NCBI GenBank assembly: GCA_024235655.1
Contig: JACKLY010000001.1
Coordinates: 682,001-746,000 of the forward strand
Direction: 5' to 3'
Source of the DNA: Zoogloeaceae bacterium
Lineage (GTDB): Bacteria > Pseudomonadota > Gammaproteobacteria > Burkholderiales > Rhodocyclaceae
DNA: 64,000 nucleotides
Made by a program: the position numbers and the translations under genes. The notes below the pieces were generated by a model, which worked only from the letters and a program-made list of their open reading frames with translations, was not told the DNA's origin and did not search any database. Of this stretch, positions 8,882-17,034 are shown one piece after another. Position 1 is the stretch's first letter. Each line of letters opens with the position of its first letter.

Positions 8882-9239
8882 TGCTTCTTCAGCTTCTTGC
8901 GGGCAACGGCCTCGCCTTCGATGGCGACTGGCCTTGTAATAGCTCGCACATGTGGGTCGTGGCAAGTTCCGGTTTTTTATTTTCCTCGAGACGTTCATAG
9001 CCCACCTTGGCTAGCCTGCGCTTGCCATCCGGGGCTAACAATTCAAGAGGGGGGCAAAGTGTCCCCCAGTTCGCATTGAGTTCCGCTTCTCGTTTGCGCA
9101 TTTTCTTGATGTAGTCACGGACATTCGCGGAATCGGTCAGCGCCTGGACGACATCGGCCACCGAAAAATACCATTTGCCGTCGGCGTCGTTCCAGACCGA
9201 ACGAATCTGTGCCGACTCGAATAGCTTGATGTTATTCAT
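8882..9239 (-). pseudogene. Bro-N (DinD-type) domain protein, internally deleted remnant
   Basis: The start MNNIKLFESAQIRSVWNDAD and the segments WYFSVADVVQAL and RDYIKKMRKREAELNANWGT are the Bro-N signature found in phage antirepressor-like and DinD-like proteins. The conserved segment that normally follows PDGKRR (from memory about 28 residues, including the phrase LFRLIQSIPS) is missing, and PDGKRR runs directly into LAKVGYER. After ELLQGQ the reading shifts away from the family. In another frame near 8882-8922 the residues EGEAVARKKLKKQ look like a leftover C-terminus. I read this as a decayed gene with at least one internal deletion and a frame disruption. Its start overlaps the stop of the remnant upstream. 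Confidence 0.65.
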
Positions 9240-9373
9240 GATCCGCTTTCCTTCTGTTTGCTCGCATCAACCAGCATGGTGAGGTCGGGCAAGTATTGGC
9301 GGGCTCCCAGTGATGCGCGGGAAGCGCGTACAGGGAATTCAGAATCAGGCGGTCGAAGAAAAAGGTTCGACAT
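9236..9373 (-). pseudogene. Remnant of a large restriction/helicase-type gene (N-terminal and C-terminal scraps fused)
   Basis: The ATG at 9373 begins MSNLF. If one T of the T5 run after it is ignored, the frame continues FFDRLILNSLYALPAHHWE. That resembles the N-terminus of a family of large DEAD/DEAH restriction proteins (phrases like ILNSPYEEPxRHWEL). The frame then shifts into RQYLPDLTMLVDASKQKESGS and a stop that overlaps the Bro-N ATG by 4 bases, as an intact operon junction would. The middle of the gene, probably hundreds of codons, is gone. The family assignment is from memory of the motif and is tentative. Confidence 0.45.
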
Positions 9374-9805
9374 GGCGGTGCCTTGCGCTTGAGCGTTTTC
9401 GTTTTCCAGATGGTGGCCAAATATTGTCCGTCAAAAGCCAGGCAAAGGCCATTGCTTATGCATTCGTGATTTTCATGTGCTGTGGGCCGGGTTGCAGCAT
9501 TCGTCCGATAAGATTGTGCCGTATATTCATTGTAATATGCCCATGTTCTTCCGTCGGGTGGGCGGCTGACGATTCGAAAATGTCTCGGTTCGGCCAAAAG
9601 CAGAAGTCTCAGATGGAGGTTTCCTTTCGATAGCGCGCATTCAACTTCATTCTGTGCGCACGGCACATAGGAGTTGTTGTATGGGCACAGCGGCAATGCC
9701 TTTAAATAGAGCAAAGGATTCCGGTCAGAAAACCGTGCATCGATTTCAACTCATATACGGGCCCAGCAGTTCCGTTTAACAGCTTTTAGGCTTTTGGGAG
9801 TTCTT
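9374..9805. other. Gene-free, AT-richer stretch
   Basis: I see no supportable gene in these 430 bases. Several open frames cross them on both strands, but none has a plausible ribosome site, a recognisable domain or a sensible amino-acid pattern. The composition is more AT-rich than the surroundings. Together with the two decayed genes on its left, it looks like the worn edge of a lost island. Confidence 0.5.
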
Positions 9806-10420
9806 ATGCGTCTCGTCAGTTTTGTTATTTGTGTTGTGATCGCCTCATCAGCAACGGCGGCAGAGTATCAAAGCCACTTTGGATACTCGATCCAGATGTC
9901 GGATGATTGGCTGGTTTTGACGCCAAACGAAGTTGCCAAATTTTCAGCCGACACAACCCCCCAATCAATCGGCCTCAGTGGCGTTCCTCAAGCCGAGCTA
10001 CAGGCTACCCTTGAGCAGGTGAAGTCTGGCCAAGTAGAGTTCTACTTTGATCGAAAATACTCGACCCGGAATTGGAACAACAACATTAGTGCACAGATGA
10101 AGCCTGCCAGAGGTGAATCTATCAAAGAGCTAGCTAAGCAGTGTCCGGGCTTAACTTCACAGATTCGTGCCGTCTATGGGCCATCGACAAAAGTAACCAA
10201 ATGCGGAGAAAAGACCACATCTGGAGTAGCTTACCTAGCATATGAATATGAGATCCCCTCTGAACGCATAACTATCATTCAGCATGAAATCCCATATGGC
10301 TTGCGAGGCACATTAATCCTTGTTGGTGGCAGTAACCCACAGGGGCTAAAGCAGCTTAAATCGGCCCAAGATCATGTTACGACTATGGCTGTAAAGCAAC
10401 TGAAGGCTGCGAAGCAGTAA
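9806..10420 (+). CDS. Secreted protein of unknown function, AT-rich
   Basis: The predicted protein has 204 residues. The ATG at 9806 is preceded by GGGAG; an in-frame GTG 12 bases earlier is possible. Residues 1-19 are a clear signal peptide (LVSFVICVVIASSATAAEY). The mature domain has two Cys (KQCPGLTS and TKCGEKT), probably a disulfide, and alternating strands (ERITIIQHEIPYGLRGTLILVGG) resembling PsbP/YqjA-like or other small periplasmic folds; I cannot name the family. Codon use is visibly AT-richer than in the flanking operons. It sits beside the decayed restriction remnant, so horizontal origin is plausible. Confidence 0.75.
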   Translation: MRLVSFVICVVIASSATAAEYQSHFGYSIQMSDDWLVLTPNEVAKFSADTTPQSIGLSGVPQAELQATLEQVKSGQVEFYFDRKYSTRNWNNNISAQMKPARGESIKELAKQCPGLTSQIRAVYGPSTKVTKCGEKTTSGVAYLAYEYEIPSERITIIQHEIPYGLRGTLILVGGSNPQGLKQLKSAQDHVTTMAVKQLKAAKQ

Positions 10421-10503
10421 TGCATTTTGGCGCTTGCTGAGGGTGCGACGGACTTCTTTGAGTCGAACTGAGACATTGGATCAAAGCTTCTATAGCTTAG
10501 CTT

Positions 10504-11625
10504 TCATCCACCCGACATCTCATCCACAACATACCGCCGCATGAACCTTCGGTCGATCCAGTCCTTCCAGCGCCAGGCCCAGTGGCCGCTGGCGGAGAAG
10601 CCGCCCCATGAAACGATGGCCTCTTGCGGGCCGGTGGCGAGCAGGTAGAGGCTGCGTTTTTGCGGGGCGTAGCCGGTGGGGGCTTCGCCGTTCAGGACGC
10701 GGGCCAGGTTGAGGCTCAGCACCGGGCCGGCGCGGACGGCGTAGACGCCGGATTTGGCGTGCGGCTGGTCGATGCGCGAGGCGACATCGCCGGCGGCGAA
10801 TACGTTGGGGTGCGAGCGGCTTTGCTGACCGTCGATGACCGCGATGAAGCCGTCGGCGGCAAGCGCCAGGCCGCTGTCGGCGAGCCAGCCGGCCGGTTGC
10901 ACGCCGGTGGCGGCCATGACGCAATCGGCCTTGATTTTGGTGCCGCTCGCCAGTTGAATGCCCGCGGCCGTGCCGTGCGCTAAACCTTCGATGAAGCTGA
11001 TGCCCGTTTCGTTCAGCGTGCGCCGCACACGGTGAACCACGCCGGCAGCGTGGCCGTTGAGCAGGCCGCCGCCGGCGACCAGATGGACGTGCGATGCACC
11101 GGCGCCAAGTTCCTTCGCCAACCGATAGCGCACAGCCAGCACCAGTTCGACACCGGCGGCGCCACCACCGACAACCACCAGATTGGCCGTTCCCTGTTGC
11201 TTGAAGGCGGCCAGTTGCGTCTCCCAGCCGGCAACGAAACTTTCCAGCGGGCGAATCGGCAGCAGCGTGGCACCACTGCCGGCCAGTACGGTGTGGTCGA
11301 CAACGGCGCCGGTATCAAGCGAGAGCACGTCGTAGGCAATTTCCTCGCCGCTGCTGGTGGTGACGATGCGGCGTCCGGCATCCAGCGCCGTCACACTGCC
11401 TTCGATGAAGCGCACGCCGGCACGCTGCACCAGCGGCGGCAATTCGGCGGCGCATTGGTCCAGCGTGTAGTGGCCGGCGATCCAGCCGGGCACCATGCCG
11501 GAGTAGATCTGCCGCGTGTAGGGCGAAACCAGTACCACTTCAACTTCCGGCCAGCGTGCGGCGGCCAGTGTTTTCAACACATGCAGATGGGCGTGACCGG
11601 CACCGGCGAGCAGCAGGCGCTTCAT
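10504..11625 (-). CDS. FAD-dependent pyridine nucleotide-disulfide oxidoreductase, SelD-N-terminal type
   Basis: The predicted protein has 373 residues. The FAD fingerprint at the very N-terminus (MKRLLLAGAGHAHLHVLK, GAGHAHL) is the hallmark of the group called Nterm_to_SelD (TIGR03169), related to NDH-2 and sulfide:quinone reductase. A second Rossmann motif (VVVGGGAAGVELVLAV) lies near residue 155, and the FAD-closing ATGVQPAGWLADSG and VFAAGDVA occur near 255 and 290. The first 30 residues of the longer open frame are non-homologous, so the start is at 11625. That start overlaps the upstream transferase stop (ATGA), making this the last gene of the operon. Confidence 0.88.
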   Translation of the reverse strand: MKRLLLAGAGHAHLHVLKTLAAARWPEVEVVLVSPYTRQIYSGMVPGWIAGHYTLDQCAAELPPLVQRAGVRFIEGSVTALDAGRRIVTTSSGEEIAYDVLSLDTGAVVDHTVLAGSGATLLPIRPLESFVAGWETQLAAFKQQGTANLVVVGGGAAGVELVLAVRYRLAKELGAGASHVHLVAGGGLLNGHAAGVVHRVRRTLNETGISFIEGLAHGTAAGIQLASGTKIKADCVMAATGVQPAGWLADSGLALAADGFIAVIDGQQSRSHPNVFAAGDVASRIDQPHAKSGVYAVRAGPVLSLNLARVLNGEAPTGYAPQKRSLYLLATGPQEAIVSWGGFSASGHWAWRWKDWIDRRFMRRYVVDEMSGG

Positions 11626-12296
11626 GCCGTGGCGCCCGTTGGCTGCACGAGTGCGCGCAGGCTGGGGTGGATGGCTGCCAGTCGTTCGAAGTCGGCAGCG
11701 GTATCCACATCCCACAAGGTTGCCATTTCATGCCAGCGGCGCTGGGCTGACTGCAGGCCTTGCCGGGTTTGTGCCATCACACGTGCGCTGCTCCATTCAA
11801 TGTTTTCGAAGATGCGCGAGTCAGTGGCGCAGGATTTACGCAACCCGATCAGCACGTAGCCGCCATCTTCCGCTGGCGTCAGCACCACCTCGTTTTCCAG
11901 CAATGCCGCGGCAGCGTTACGCAGGGTTTCCGGGGTCAGCACCGGGCAATCAGTGCCGATGATCAGCGTGGCGGGTGTCGGCGATTCCATTGCCGCCGTC
12001 TGCATGCGCAGCCCCAGATCGCCCTCGGGTTGAGCCTGCAGGCAGATGCCGGTATCGGTCTGCAGTGCGCTGAATACCGGGTGCGAACAGTCCGGTGCGC
12101 ACCACAGCGTCACCGGGCCGAGGCCGGCCTGCAGCGCGGTATCAACGGCCCGTTGCAGCAGCCAGCCCTGCAATGCGGCCGCAGCCTCGGCACCCAGATG
12201 CGGAATCAGCCGCGTCTTGGCCAGCCCGGCGACCGGCGCCTTGGCCAGGATGGCAATTGAGACGGTGGCAACAGATTCAATCCCGGCGCGGGGCAT
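11622..12296 (-). CDS. Transferase 1, rSAM/selenodomain-associated (arsenosugar-type glycosyltransferase, TIGR04282)
   Basis: The predicted protein has 224 residues. The fold is a nucleotide-sugar or nucleotidyl-transferase type: VSIAILAKAPVAGLAKTRL at the N-terminus is the TIGR04282/DUF2064 signature. IIGTDCPVLTPETL carries the acidic metal-binding motif, and LTPAEDGGYVLIGL follows. Members accompany radical SAM/ArsS genes, and in cyanobacterial studies the group was tied to arsenosugar synthesis. The start used (MPRAGIES) overlaps the upstream gene by 20 bases; a GTG at VATVSIAI is an alternative. The stop overlaps the FAD oxidoreductase ATG. Confidence 0.88.
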   Translation of the reverse strand: MPRAGIESVATVSIAILAKAPVAGLAKTRLIPHLGAEAAAALQGWLLQRAVDTALQAGLGPVTLWCAPDCSHPVFSALQTDTGICLQAQPEGDLGLRMQTAAMESPTPATLIIGTDCPVLTPETLRNAAAALLENEVVLTPAEDGGYVLIGLRKSCATDSRIFENIEWSSARVMAQTRQGLQSAQRRWHEMATLWDVDTAADFERLAAIHPSLRALVQPTGATA

Positions 12297-12987
12297 AGCC
12301 ATATTCGCGGGCGAGTTCCTGCGGGTCGGCGCCATAGTGGAAGCGCAGGCGCAGCCGCCACATCATGACGATGGTGTTGAGCAGGCCGTGCTTCTCCCAG
12401 CGTCGGCCGGAGGTGTGCACCTTGTCGCCGATGCAGGCCGGGCGAGCGATGGCGCGCAGGCGGTCGGAGAAAACGATGTCTTCCATCAGCGGAATATCGG
12501 GGAAGCCGCCCACCTGATGAAAGGCATCGCGGGTCACGAAAATGCCCTGGTCGCCGGTGGCAATGCCGGAGAAGCGCGAGCGCCAGTTCATCATGAAACC
12601 GACCAGCCACAAGCCCGGATGCCGGCCCGAGATACGCACGTCGAAACGCCCCCAGATGGCGCCTTTGGCAATGGCTTCGTGGATGCGCTGTAGGGCAGTC
12701 GGCGGCAGTTCAGTGTCGGCGTGCAGGAAGAGCAGGACCTTGCCCTGCGCGGTGACGGCGCCGGCATTCATCTGGCAGCCGCGCCCGCTCGGTGCGCTGA
12801 CAAGCAGGTCGGCCTGCGCCGCTGCCAGCTCGCGTGTGCGGTCGGTGCTGCCGCCATCAACCACGATCAGCTCGACCCCCCGCCGGCGGCAATCCTGCAG
12901 CGCATCGAGCGCATGCACGATGGTGGCCGACTCGTTGAGCACGGGGATGATGATGGAGAGAGATGGTGGCGAGGTCTTGTCGGGCAT
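12277..12987 (-). CDS. Transferase 2, rSAM/selenodomain-associated (family 2 glycosyltransferase, TIGR04283)
   Basis: The predicted protein has 236 residues with a GT-A glycosyltransferase fold. The motifs are LSIIIPVLNESATI at the N-terminus, VDGGSTDRT (nucleotide binding), LLFLHADTELP (the DxD-like metal site) and GDQGIFVTRDAF, with a C-terminal YGYAPRRD. These match the second transferase of the radical-SAM/selenodomain set. I started it at MPDKTSPPS; the longer open frame adds only 13 residues that run into the upstream gene's end. It overlaps the next gene by 20 bases, so the two transferases are co-translated. Confidence 0.88.
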   Translation of the reverse strand: MPDKTSPPSLSIIIPVLNESATIVHALDALQDCRRRGVELIVVDGGSTDRTRELAAAQADLLVSAPSGRGCQMNAGAVTAQGKVLLFLHADTELPPTALQRIHEAIAKGAIWGRFDVRISGRHPGLWLVGFMMNWRSRFSGIATGDQGIFVTRDAFHQVGGFPDIPLMEDIVFSDRLRAIARPACIGDKVHTSGRRWEKHGLLNTIVMMWRLRLRFHYGADPQELAREYGYAPRRD

Positions 12988-13001
12988 GGTGTAGCGGGCG
13001 A

Positions 13002-13763
13002 TTAATTCGGTGTGGGTTCCGCACATTCTGCCGTGTTTGCGACAAAGCGGAAATCGGCAAAGCCGGCATGGGCTTCGCCGCCGGTGTTGTCGGTGTCGGT
13101 GGCAATCGCCAGCCCGCTCAGTTTTGCACCCTTTGCTTCCGTGTTGCCAAAGGCGCGCTGCAGGTCGGTCAGCACGTTGCGCCGCTCCTGCACCCAGCCA
13201 CCGGCCTTGCCGTTTCCGGAACGCAGCACCAGCATGCGGGTGCGGTCGGTGTAGGCGTTGTCTTGCAGCGTGCCGATGGCGTGCTTGTTGTCCCAGACGT
13301 AATTCACGGCGGCATCCGGCACCTGGCTGCCAAAAATCGAACGCCCCAGCGAGAGCTTGACCCGGGTGCCGAACGACAACTGGTCGGGCAGGATGTCAAA
13401 GCTGAGATAGACCCGCGCCGCATAGTCGTCGCCGTCTTTCGTGTTCATGTCGGCGGCAGCGATGGCCTGGTCGATACGCCATTGCCAGCAGAGGATGGGC
13501 GTTTTCTGCAGGTCGACTGTCAGCGGCCGTGCCAGCAGCGCCATGCTTTTTTTCGCCTTGGCCTCAATGGCGGATACGCCATCCCACTGGCGCAGGGTGT
13601 AGCGGGTCGGCGCCAGTCGATCGTCGAACTGTTCGACCTTCCACGGCGCGGGAATTTCTGTGCCCTCTGCGGGAAAGCGGCCGACCCAGAGGGGCTCGGC
13701 CAGCGTCGTTGTTGAAAGTGCCGCAAGTGCAGCAGCGCCGAGATGGCGGTATCGAGTCCCCAT
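13002..13763 (-). CDS. DUF3047 domain protein, exported
   Basis: The predicted protein has 253 residues. A short signal peptide (HLGAAALAALSTTTLAEP) precedes a beta-rich domain with the DUF3047 landmarks LCWQWRID, DGDDYAARVYLSFD and NYVWDNKHAIG, and a C-terminal GFADFRF. DUF3047 is a periplasmic, jelly-roll-like family with no known enzyme activity. It lies 3 bases after the TVP38-reductase gene and 14 bases before transferase 2, so it is in the same transcript. Its presence there suggests a periplasmic partner of the pathway, which is inference. Confidence 0.85.
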   Translation of the reverse strand: MGTRYRHLGAAALAALSTTTLAEPLWVGRFPAEGTEIPAPWKVEQFDDRLAPTRYTLRQWDGVSAIEAKAKKSMALLARPLTVDLQKTPILCWQWRIDQAIAAADMNTKDGDDYAARVYLSFDILPDQLSFGTRVKLSLGRSIFGSQVPDAAVNYVWDNKHAIGTLQDNAYTDRTRMLVLRSGNGKAGGWVQERRNVLTDLQRAFGNTEAKGAKLSGLAIATDTDNTGGEAHAGFADFRFVANTAECAEPTPN

Positions 13764-13766
13764 GCC

Positions 13767-15911
13767 TCAGCCCCGCCGCCAGGCGTGGAAGCGCTCCACC
13801 CAGGCCAGCAGCCCGGCCGGGGCATGTGCCTTCTTCCACACACCGGCCACGTATTTGTTGGCTTCGGCCAGCGTCGGGTAGATGTGGATGGTGCCGAGAA
13901 TCTTGTTCAGGCCGATGCCCTGCTTCATTGCCAGCACGTACTCGGCGATCAGGTCGCCGGCGTGTTCGCCGACGATGGTCACGCCGAGAATGGTGTCCTT
14001 GCCGGGCACCGTCAGCACCTTGACGAAGCCGTGCGCCTCGCCGTCGGCAATGGCACGGTCGAGGTCGTCGATGCCGTACACCGTGACTTCGTGCGGTACG
14101 TTCTGTTCCTTCGCCTCCTGCTCGTTCAGGCCGACGCGCGCCACCTCCGGCTCGACGAAAGTCGCCCACGGAATCACCGAGTAGTCGGCCTTGAATTTCT
14201 TCAGCGGGTCGAACAGCGCATTGACCGCCGCGTACCAGGCCTGATGGGCGGCGGTGTGGGTGAACTGGAAGGGGCCGGCAACGTCGCCAGCGGCGTAGAT
14301 ATTGGGAAAGTTGGTCTGCAGATACTCGTTGGTGTCCACCGTCTTGCCGGTCGGCACGCCCAGTTCTTCCAGCCCGAAACCGCTCAGGTTGGCGGCACGG
14401 CCCACGGCGACCAGCAGGGTGTCGAAGGCGATGCGCACATCCTGTCCTTGATGCTCGGCGATGAGGATTTTCTCGCCGTTCTCGATCACGAATTCCTTCG
14501 CCCGGTGGTTGACCAGCACGGCCACGCCTTCGGCCTCGAAGCGGCGCTTGACCAGCGCGGACACTTCCTCGTCCTCGCGCGGCATGATGCGCGGCCCCAT
14601 TTCCACTTGCGTCACCTGTGTGCCGAAACGGGCGAAGGCCTGCGTCAGTTCCGCACCGATCGGGCCACCGCCGAGCACCACCATCCGCTTCGGCAATTCG
14701 CGCAGGTTCCAGACGGTGTCCGAAGTCAGGTAATCCACCGTGTCGATGCCGGGAATCGGCGGCACGAAGGGGCGGGCGCCGGTGGCGATAACGATGCTGC
14801 GCGTGGTCAGCGTGCGCGTGTTGCCATCGGGCTCGGTGATCTCCACCGCCCATGGCGAAACGATCCTGGCCGAACCCTGCACAACATCGACGCCCAGCCC
14901 GGTGTAGCGCTCGGCCGAGTCGTGCGGTTCGATCTGTTTGATCACCGACTGTACGCGTTCCATTACCGTGGCGAAATCGAATTCCGCGCGCGTCGAGGCA
15001 ATGCCGAATTCCTGCGAACGTGCCATGTGCGAGAGCAGTTTGGCCGAACGGATCAGCGCCTTGGAGGGCACGCAGCCGGTGTTCAGGCAATCGCCACCCA
15101 GCTTGTGCTTCTCCACCAGCGTCACCTTGGCCTTCACTGCCGCGCCGATGTAGGCGGTGACCAGCCCGGCGCTGCCACCGCCGATGACGACGATGTTGCG
15201 GTCGAACTTCGCCGGCTTCTGCCAGCCGGCAAACACCTTGTTGGCGCGCACCGCATCGACCACCTTGCGCGCGATCAACGGGAAGATGCCGAGCAGCACG
15301 AAGGAGCCGAGCAGCCCCGGCGAGATGATGCCGGAGAGCGACTCGATGCCCGCCAGTTGCGTGCCGGCATTTACATAGACCACGGTGCCGGCGAGCATGC
15401 CGAGCTGGCTGACCCAGTAGAAGGTGCGCGCCTTCATCGCCGTCAGGCCGAGCAGCAGGTTGATCAGGAAAAAGGGAAAGGCCGGCACCAGCCGCAACGT
15501 GAACAGATAGAAGGCGCCCTCGCGCTGCACGCCTTCGTCAATCGTTTGCAGGCGCTTGCCGAAGCGCGCCATGACCCAGTCGCGCAGCAGAAAGCGCGAC
15601 ATCAGGAAGGCCAGCGTGGCACCGATGGTCGAGGCGAAGGAAACGATCACCGTACCCCACAGCAGGCCGAACACCGCGCCGCCGGCCAGCGTCAGCAGCG
15701 CCGCACCGGGCAGCGACACCGCCGTCACCAGTACATAAATCACGAAGTAAGCGCCAACCGCCAATGCCGGGTTGGCGGCGCGGAAGGATTCGATCGCCTC
15801 CTGCTGCGCCTTCAGCGTTTGCAGGTTCAGGTACTGGCCAAGGTCAAGGGCAAAATACAGCCCGACCAAGAGGCCAACCGCGAGAAGAATCAGTATTTTG
15901 CGAACGGACAT
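13767..15911 (-). CDS. Fusion: TVP38/TMEM64 membrane domain plus pyridine nucleotide-disulfide oxidoreductase (mercuric-reductase-like)
   Basis: The predicted protein has 714 residues. Residues 1-225 are a TVP38/DedA-like membrane domain (VSLPGAALLTLAGGAVFGLLWG and FPFFLINLLLGLT are typical). From about 235 on there is a dihydrolipoamide-dehydrogenase/mercuric-reductase fold: FAD site VVIGGGSAGLVTAYIG, redox pair in GGDCLNTGCVPSKAL, NAD site VVLGGGPIGAELTQAF, FAD site NIYAAGDVAGPFQFT, and the C-terminal dimerisation His (HIYPTLAEAN). It lacks the N-terminal heavy-metal domain and C-terminal Cys pair of MerA. A membrane-bound disulfide reductase is likely; the substrate is unknown. It is the first gene of the operon that continues to 10.5 kb. 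Confidence 0.92.
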   Translation of the reverse strand: MSVRKILILLAVGLLVGLYFALDLGQYLNLQTLKAQQEAIESFRAANPALAVGAYFVIYVLVTAVSLPGAALLTLAGGAVFGLLWGTVIVSFASTIGATLAFLMSRFLLRDWVMARFGKRLQTIDEGVQREGAFYLFTLRLVPAFPFFLINLLLGLTAMKARTFYWVSQLGMLAGTVVYVNAGTQLAGIESLSGIISPGLLGSFVLLGIFPLIARKVVDAVRANKVFAGWQKPAKFDRNIVVIGGGSAGLVTAYIGAAVKAKVTLVEKHKLGGDCLNTGCVPSKALIRSAKLLSHMARSQEFGIASTRAEFDFATVMERVQSVIKQIEPHDSAERYTGLGVDVVQGSARIVSPWAVEITEPDGNTRTLTTRSIVIATGARPFVPPIPGIDTVDYLTSDTVWNLRELPKRMVVLGGGPIGAELTQAFARFGTQVTQVEMGPRIMPREDEEVSALVKRRFEAEGVAVLVNHRAKEFVIENGEKILIAEHQGQDVRIAFDTLLVAVGRAANLSGFGLEELGVPTGKTVDTNEYLQTNFPNIYAAGDVAGPFQFTHTAAHQAWYAAVNALFDPLKKFKADYSVIPWATFVEPEVARVGLNEQEAKEQNVPHEVTVYGIDDLDRAIADGEAHGFVKVLTVPGKDTILGVTIVGEHAGDLIAEYVLAMKQGIGLNKILGTIHIYPTLAEANKYVAGVWKKAHAPAGLLAWVERFHAWRRG

Positions 15912-16051
15912 GAGTGGGCTCCCTGGATGCCATTGTATGCGAGCAACGTTTTCGCGCTCTTTTCATGTCCATTGGTCGTCGGGGAGGGGGAAACCTTACA
16001 GATTGGGGGGCGGTTGGGAAAGTGGAGCGGGATTCGGCCAGTGTTTTTGCT

Positions 16052-16148
16052 GCGCCAAAATAGTGGCGTAATTTACAATGTTTTTGGCTGATCGCCCTGT
16101 TTGCCGGCGTTACGTCGATTTGGCATTTGGCGTAATTTGCATAGTTTT
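16052..16148. repeat. 97-bp direct repeat, copy A (left of HEPN/MNT cassette)
   Basis: These 97 bases match 17755-17851 with five mismatches, all clustered near 16105-16116, and in the same orientation. Inside each copy the decamer GGCGTAATTT occurs twice, 64 bases apart (16065 and 16129), followed by similar bases. The left end forms a small hairpin (CGCCA AAATAG TGGCG). It lies in the 361-base gap between the TVP38 fusion gene and the MNT gene. Further right in that gap are a short dyad (TTATCG CCAAA CGATAA, 16170-16186) and GATCA TT TGATC at 16203-16214. Confidence 0.9.
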
Positions 16149-16272
16149 CGGAAAAAGGGGACGCTACGCTTATCGCCAAACGATAAATCGCAGCCCATCC
16201 CCGATCATTTGATCACGCTGTACCTGAGCAGGGGCATGAACTATCATTTTTCAAAACTCTGGAAGGATCACC

Positions 16273-16563
16273 ATGAAACCATCCGAAGCACTACGAATCC
16301 ACCGCGATGCCGTGCTCGCTATTGCGCACAGCAACGGCGCGAGGAACATCCGGGTTTTCGGATCGGTACTTCACGGGCAAGACGAAGAAGGGAGCGACAT
16401 CGACCTGCTGGTGGATGTCCCCAAGGGAACAACGCTGCTCGACATGGTTCGGCTGCAAAACGCCATCGAGAATGAACTGGGTGTGTCAGCAGACGTTCTC
16501 ACTGCAGGTGATCTCCCCCCAAAGTTTCGCAACCTGGTTCTCGAAGAAGCTCGCCCGTTATGA
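16273..16563 (+). CDS. mntA: MNT-domain nucleotidyltransferase antitoxin
   Basis: The predicted protein has 96 residues. The minimal nucleotidyltransferase motif is complete: Gly30-Ser31 in RVFGSVLHG and the metal-binding pair Asp42 and Asp44 in GSDIDLLVD. In characterised HEPN/MNT systems the MNT protein transfers AMP to a Tyr of its HEPN partner and so neutralises it. A GGAAGGATC ribosome site precedes the ATG. The gene overlaps the HEPN gene by 4 bases (ATGA), the usual coupling. The module is bracketed by 97-bp repeats. Family assignment is firm; activity is inferred. Confidence 0.93.
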   Translation: MKPSEALRIHRDAVLAIAHSNGARNIRVFGSVLHGQDEEGSDIDLLVDVPKGTTLLDMVRLQNAIENELGVSADVLTAGDLPPKFRNLVLEEARPL

Positions 16564-16919
16564 GCAAAGCGCTTCGTGACACCGATTACCTCGATCACAT
16601 CCGGGATGCAATCGCCAGAATTCAACGCTACACGGCAGGCAAGCTTGAAGCCGATTTCCTCGGCAACGAACTGATACAAGATGGTGTGATTCGCAATCTG
16701 GAAATTATCGGTGAGGCGGTGACAAAGCTAAGCCCCGAACTCAAGGCTAGATATGGGAACGTCCCGTGGGGAGAAATATCCGGCATGCGAAACCGGCTCA
16801 TCCACGGCTATATCTCGGTCAACCTGGAAATTGTCTGGAGCACTGTTCAGAAAGTGCTACCGTTTTTTCTCGGTAACATTGAGGACATCCAGCGCCAACT
16901 GAGGCAACCGTTTTTATAA
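16560..16919 (+). CDS. hepT: HEPN-domain (DUF86) toxin, putative RNase
   Basis: The predicted protein is all-helical with 119 residues. The HEPN catalytic motif R-X4-H-X-Y is present as Arg77, His82 and Tyr84 (MRNRLIHGY); Tyr84 would be the AMPylation site. GVIRNLEIIGEA near residue 42 is the other conserved DUF86 helix. It is coupled to mntA by a 4-base overlap. A weak hairpin (CTGATCA / TGATCAG at 16928-16951) follows the stop. This is a HepT/MntA type VII toxin-antitoxin pair with no sign of damage. Confidence 0.93.
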   Translation: MSKALRDTDYLDHIRDAIARIQRYTAGKLEADFLGNELIQDGVIRNLEIIGEAVTKLSPELKARYGNVPWGEISGMRNRLIHGYISVNLEIVWSTVQKVLPFFLGNIEDIQRQLRQPFL

Positions 16920-17034
16920 CGAAGCATCTGATCAGGCTCAAGCATGATCAGTGAAAATTAATCGTAGTCTGAGCCCCGATTGCTCCGAACCACAAAGGAT
17001 TCTGGATGCTACGTATAAGAATGCAACGACCTAT

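Noticed and set aside
9232..9714. 160-codon minus-strand frame across the decayed region
   Set aside because: Only its last third (ILNSLYALPAHHWE) resembles a protein family; the upstream part has no ribosome site or motif. Annotated as remnant instead.
13743..16091. Open frame of 782 codons on the plus strand over the TVP38-reductase gene
   Set aside because: Antisense shadow rich in His, Arg, Gln and Gly with no domain; the minus-strand gene has full FAD and redox motifs.
16052..16148. Decamer pairs in the 97-bp repeat considered as a tiny CRISPR array
   Set aside because: Only two short imperfect units per copy, no regular spacer series and no cas genes.
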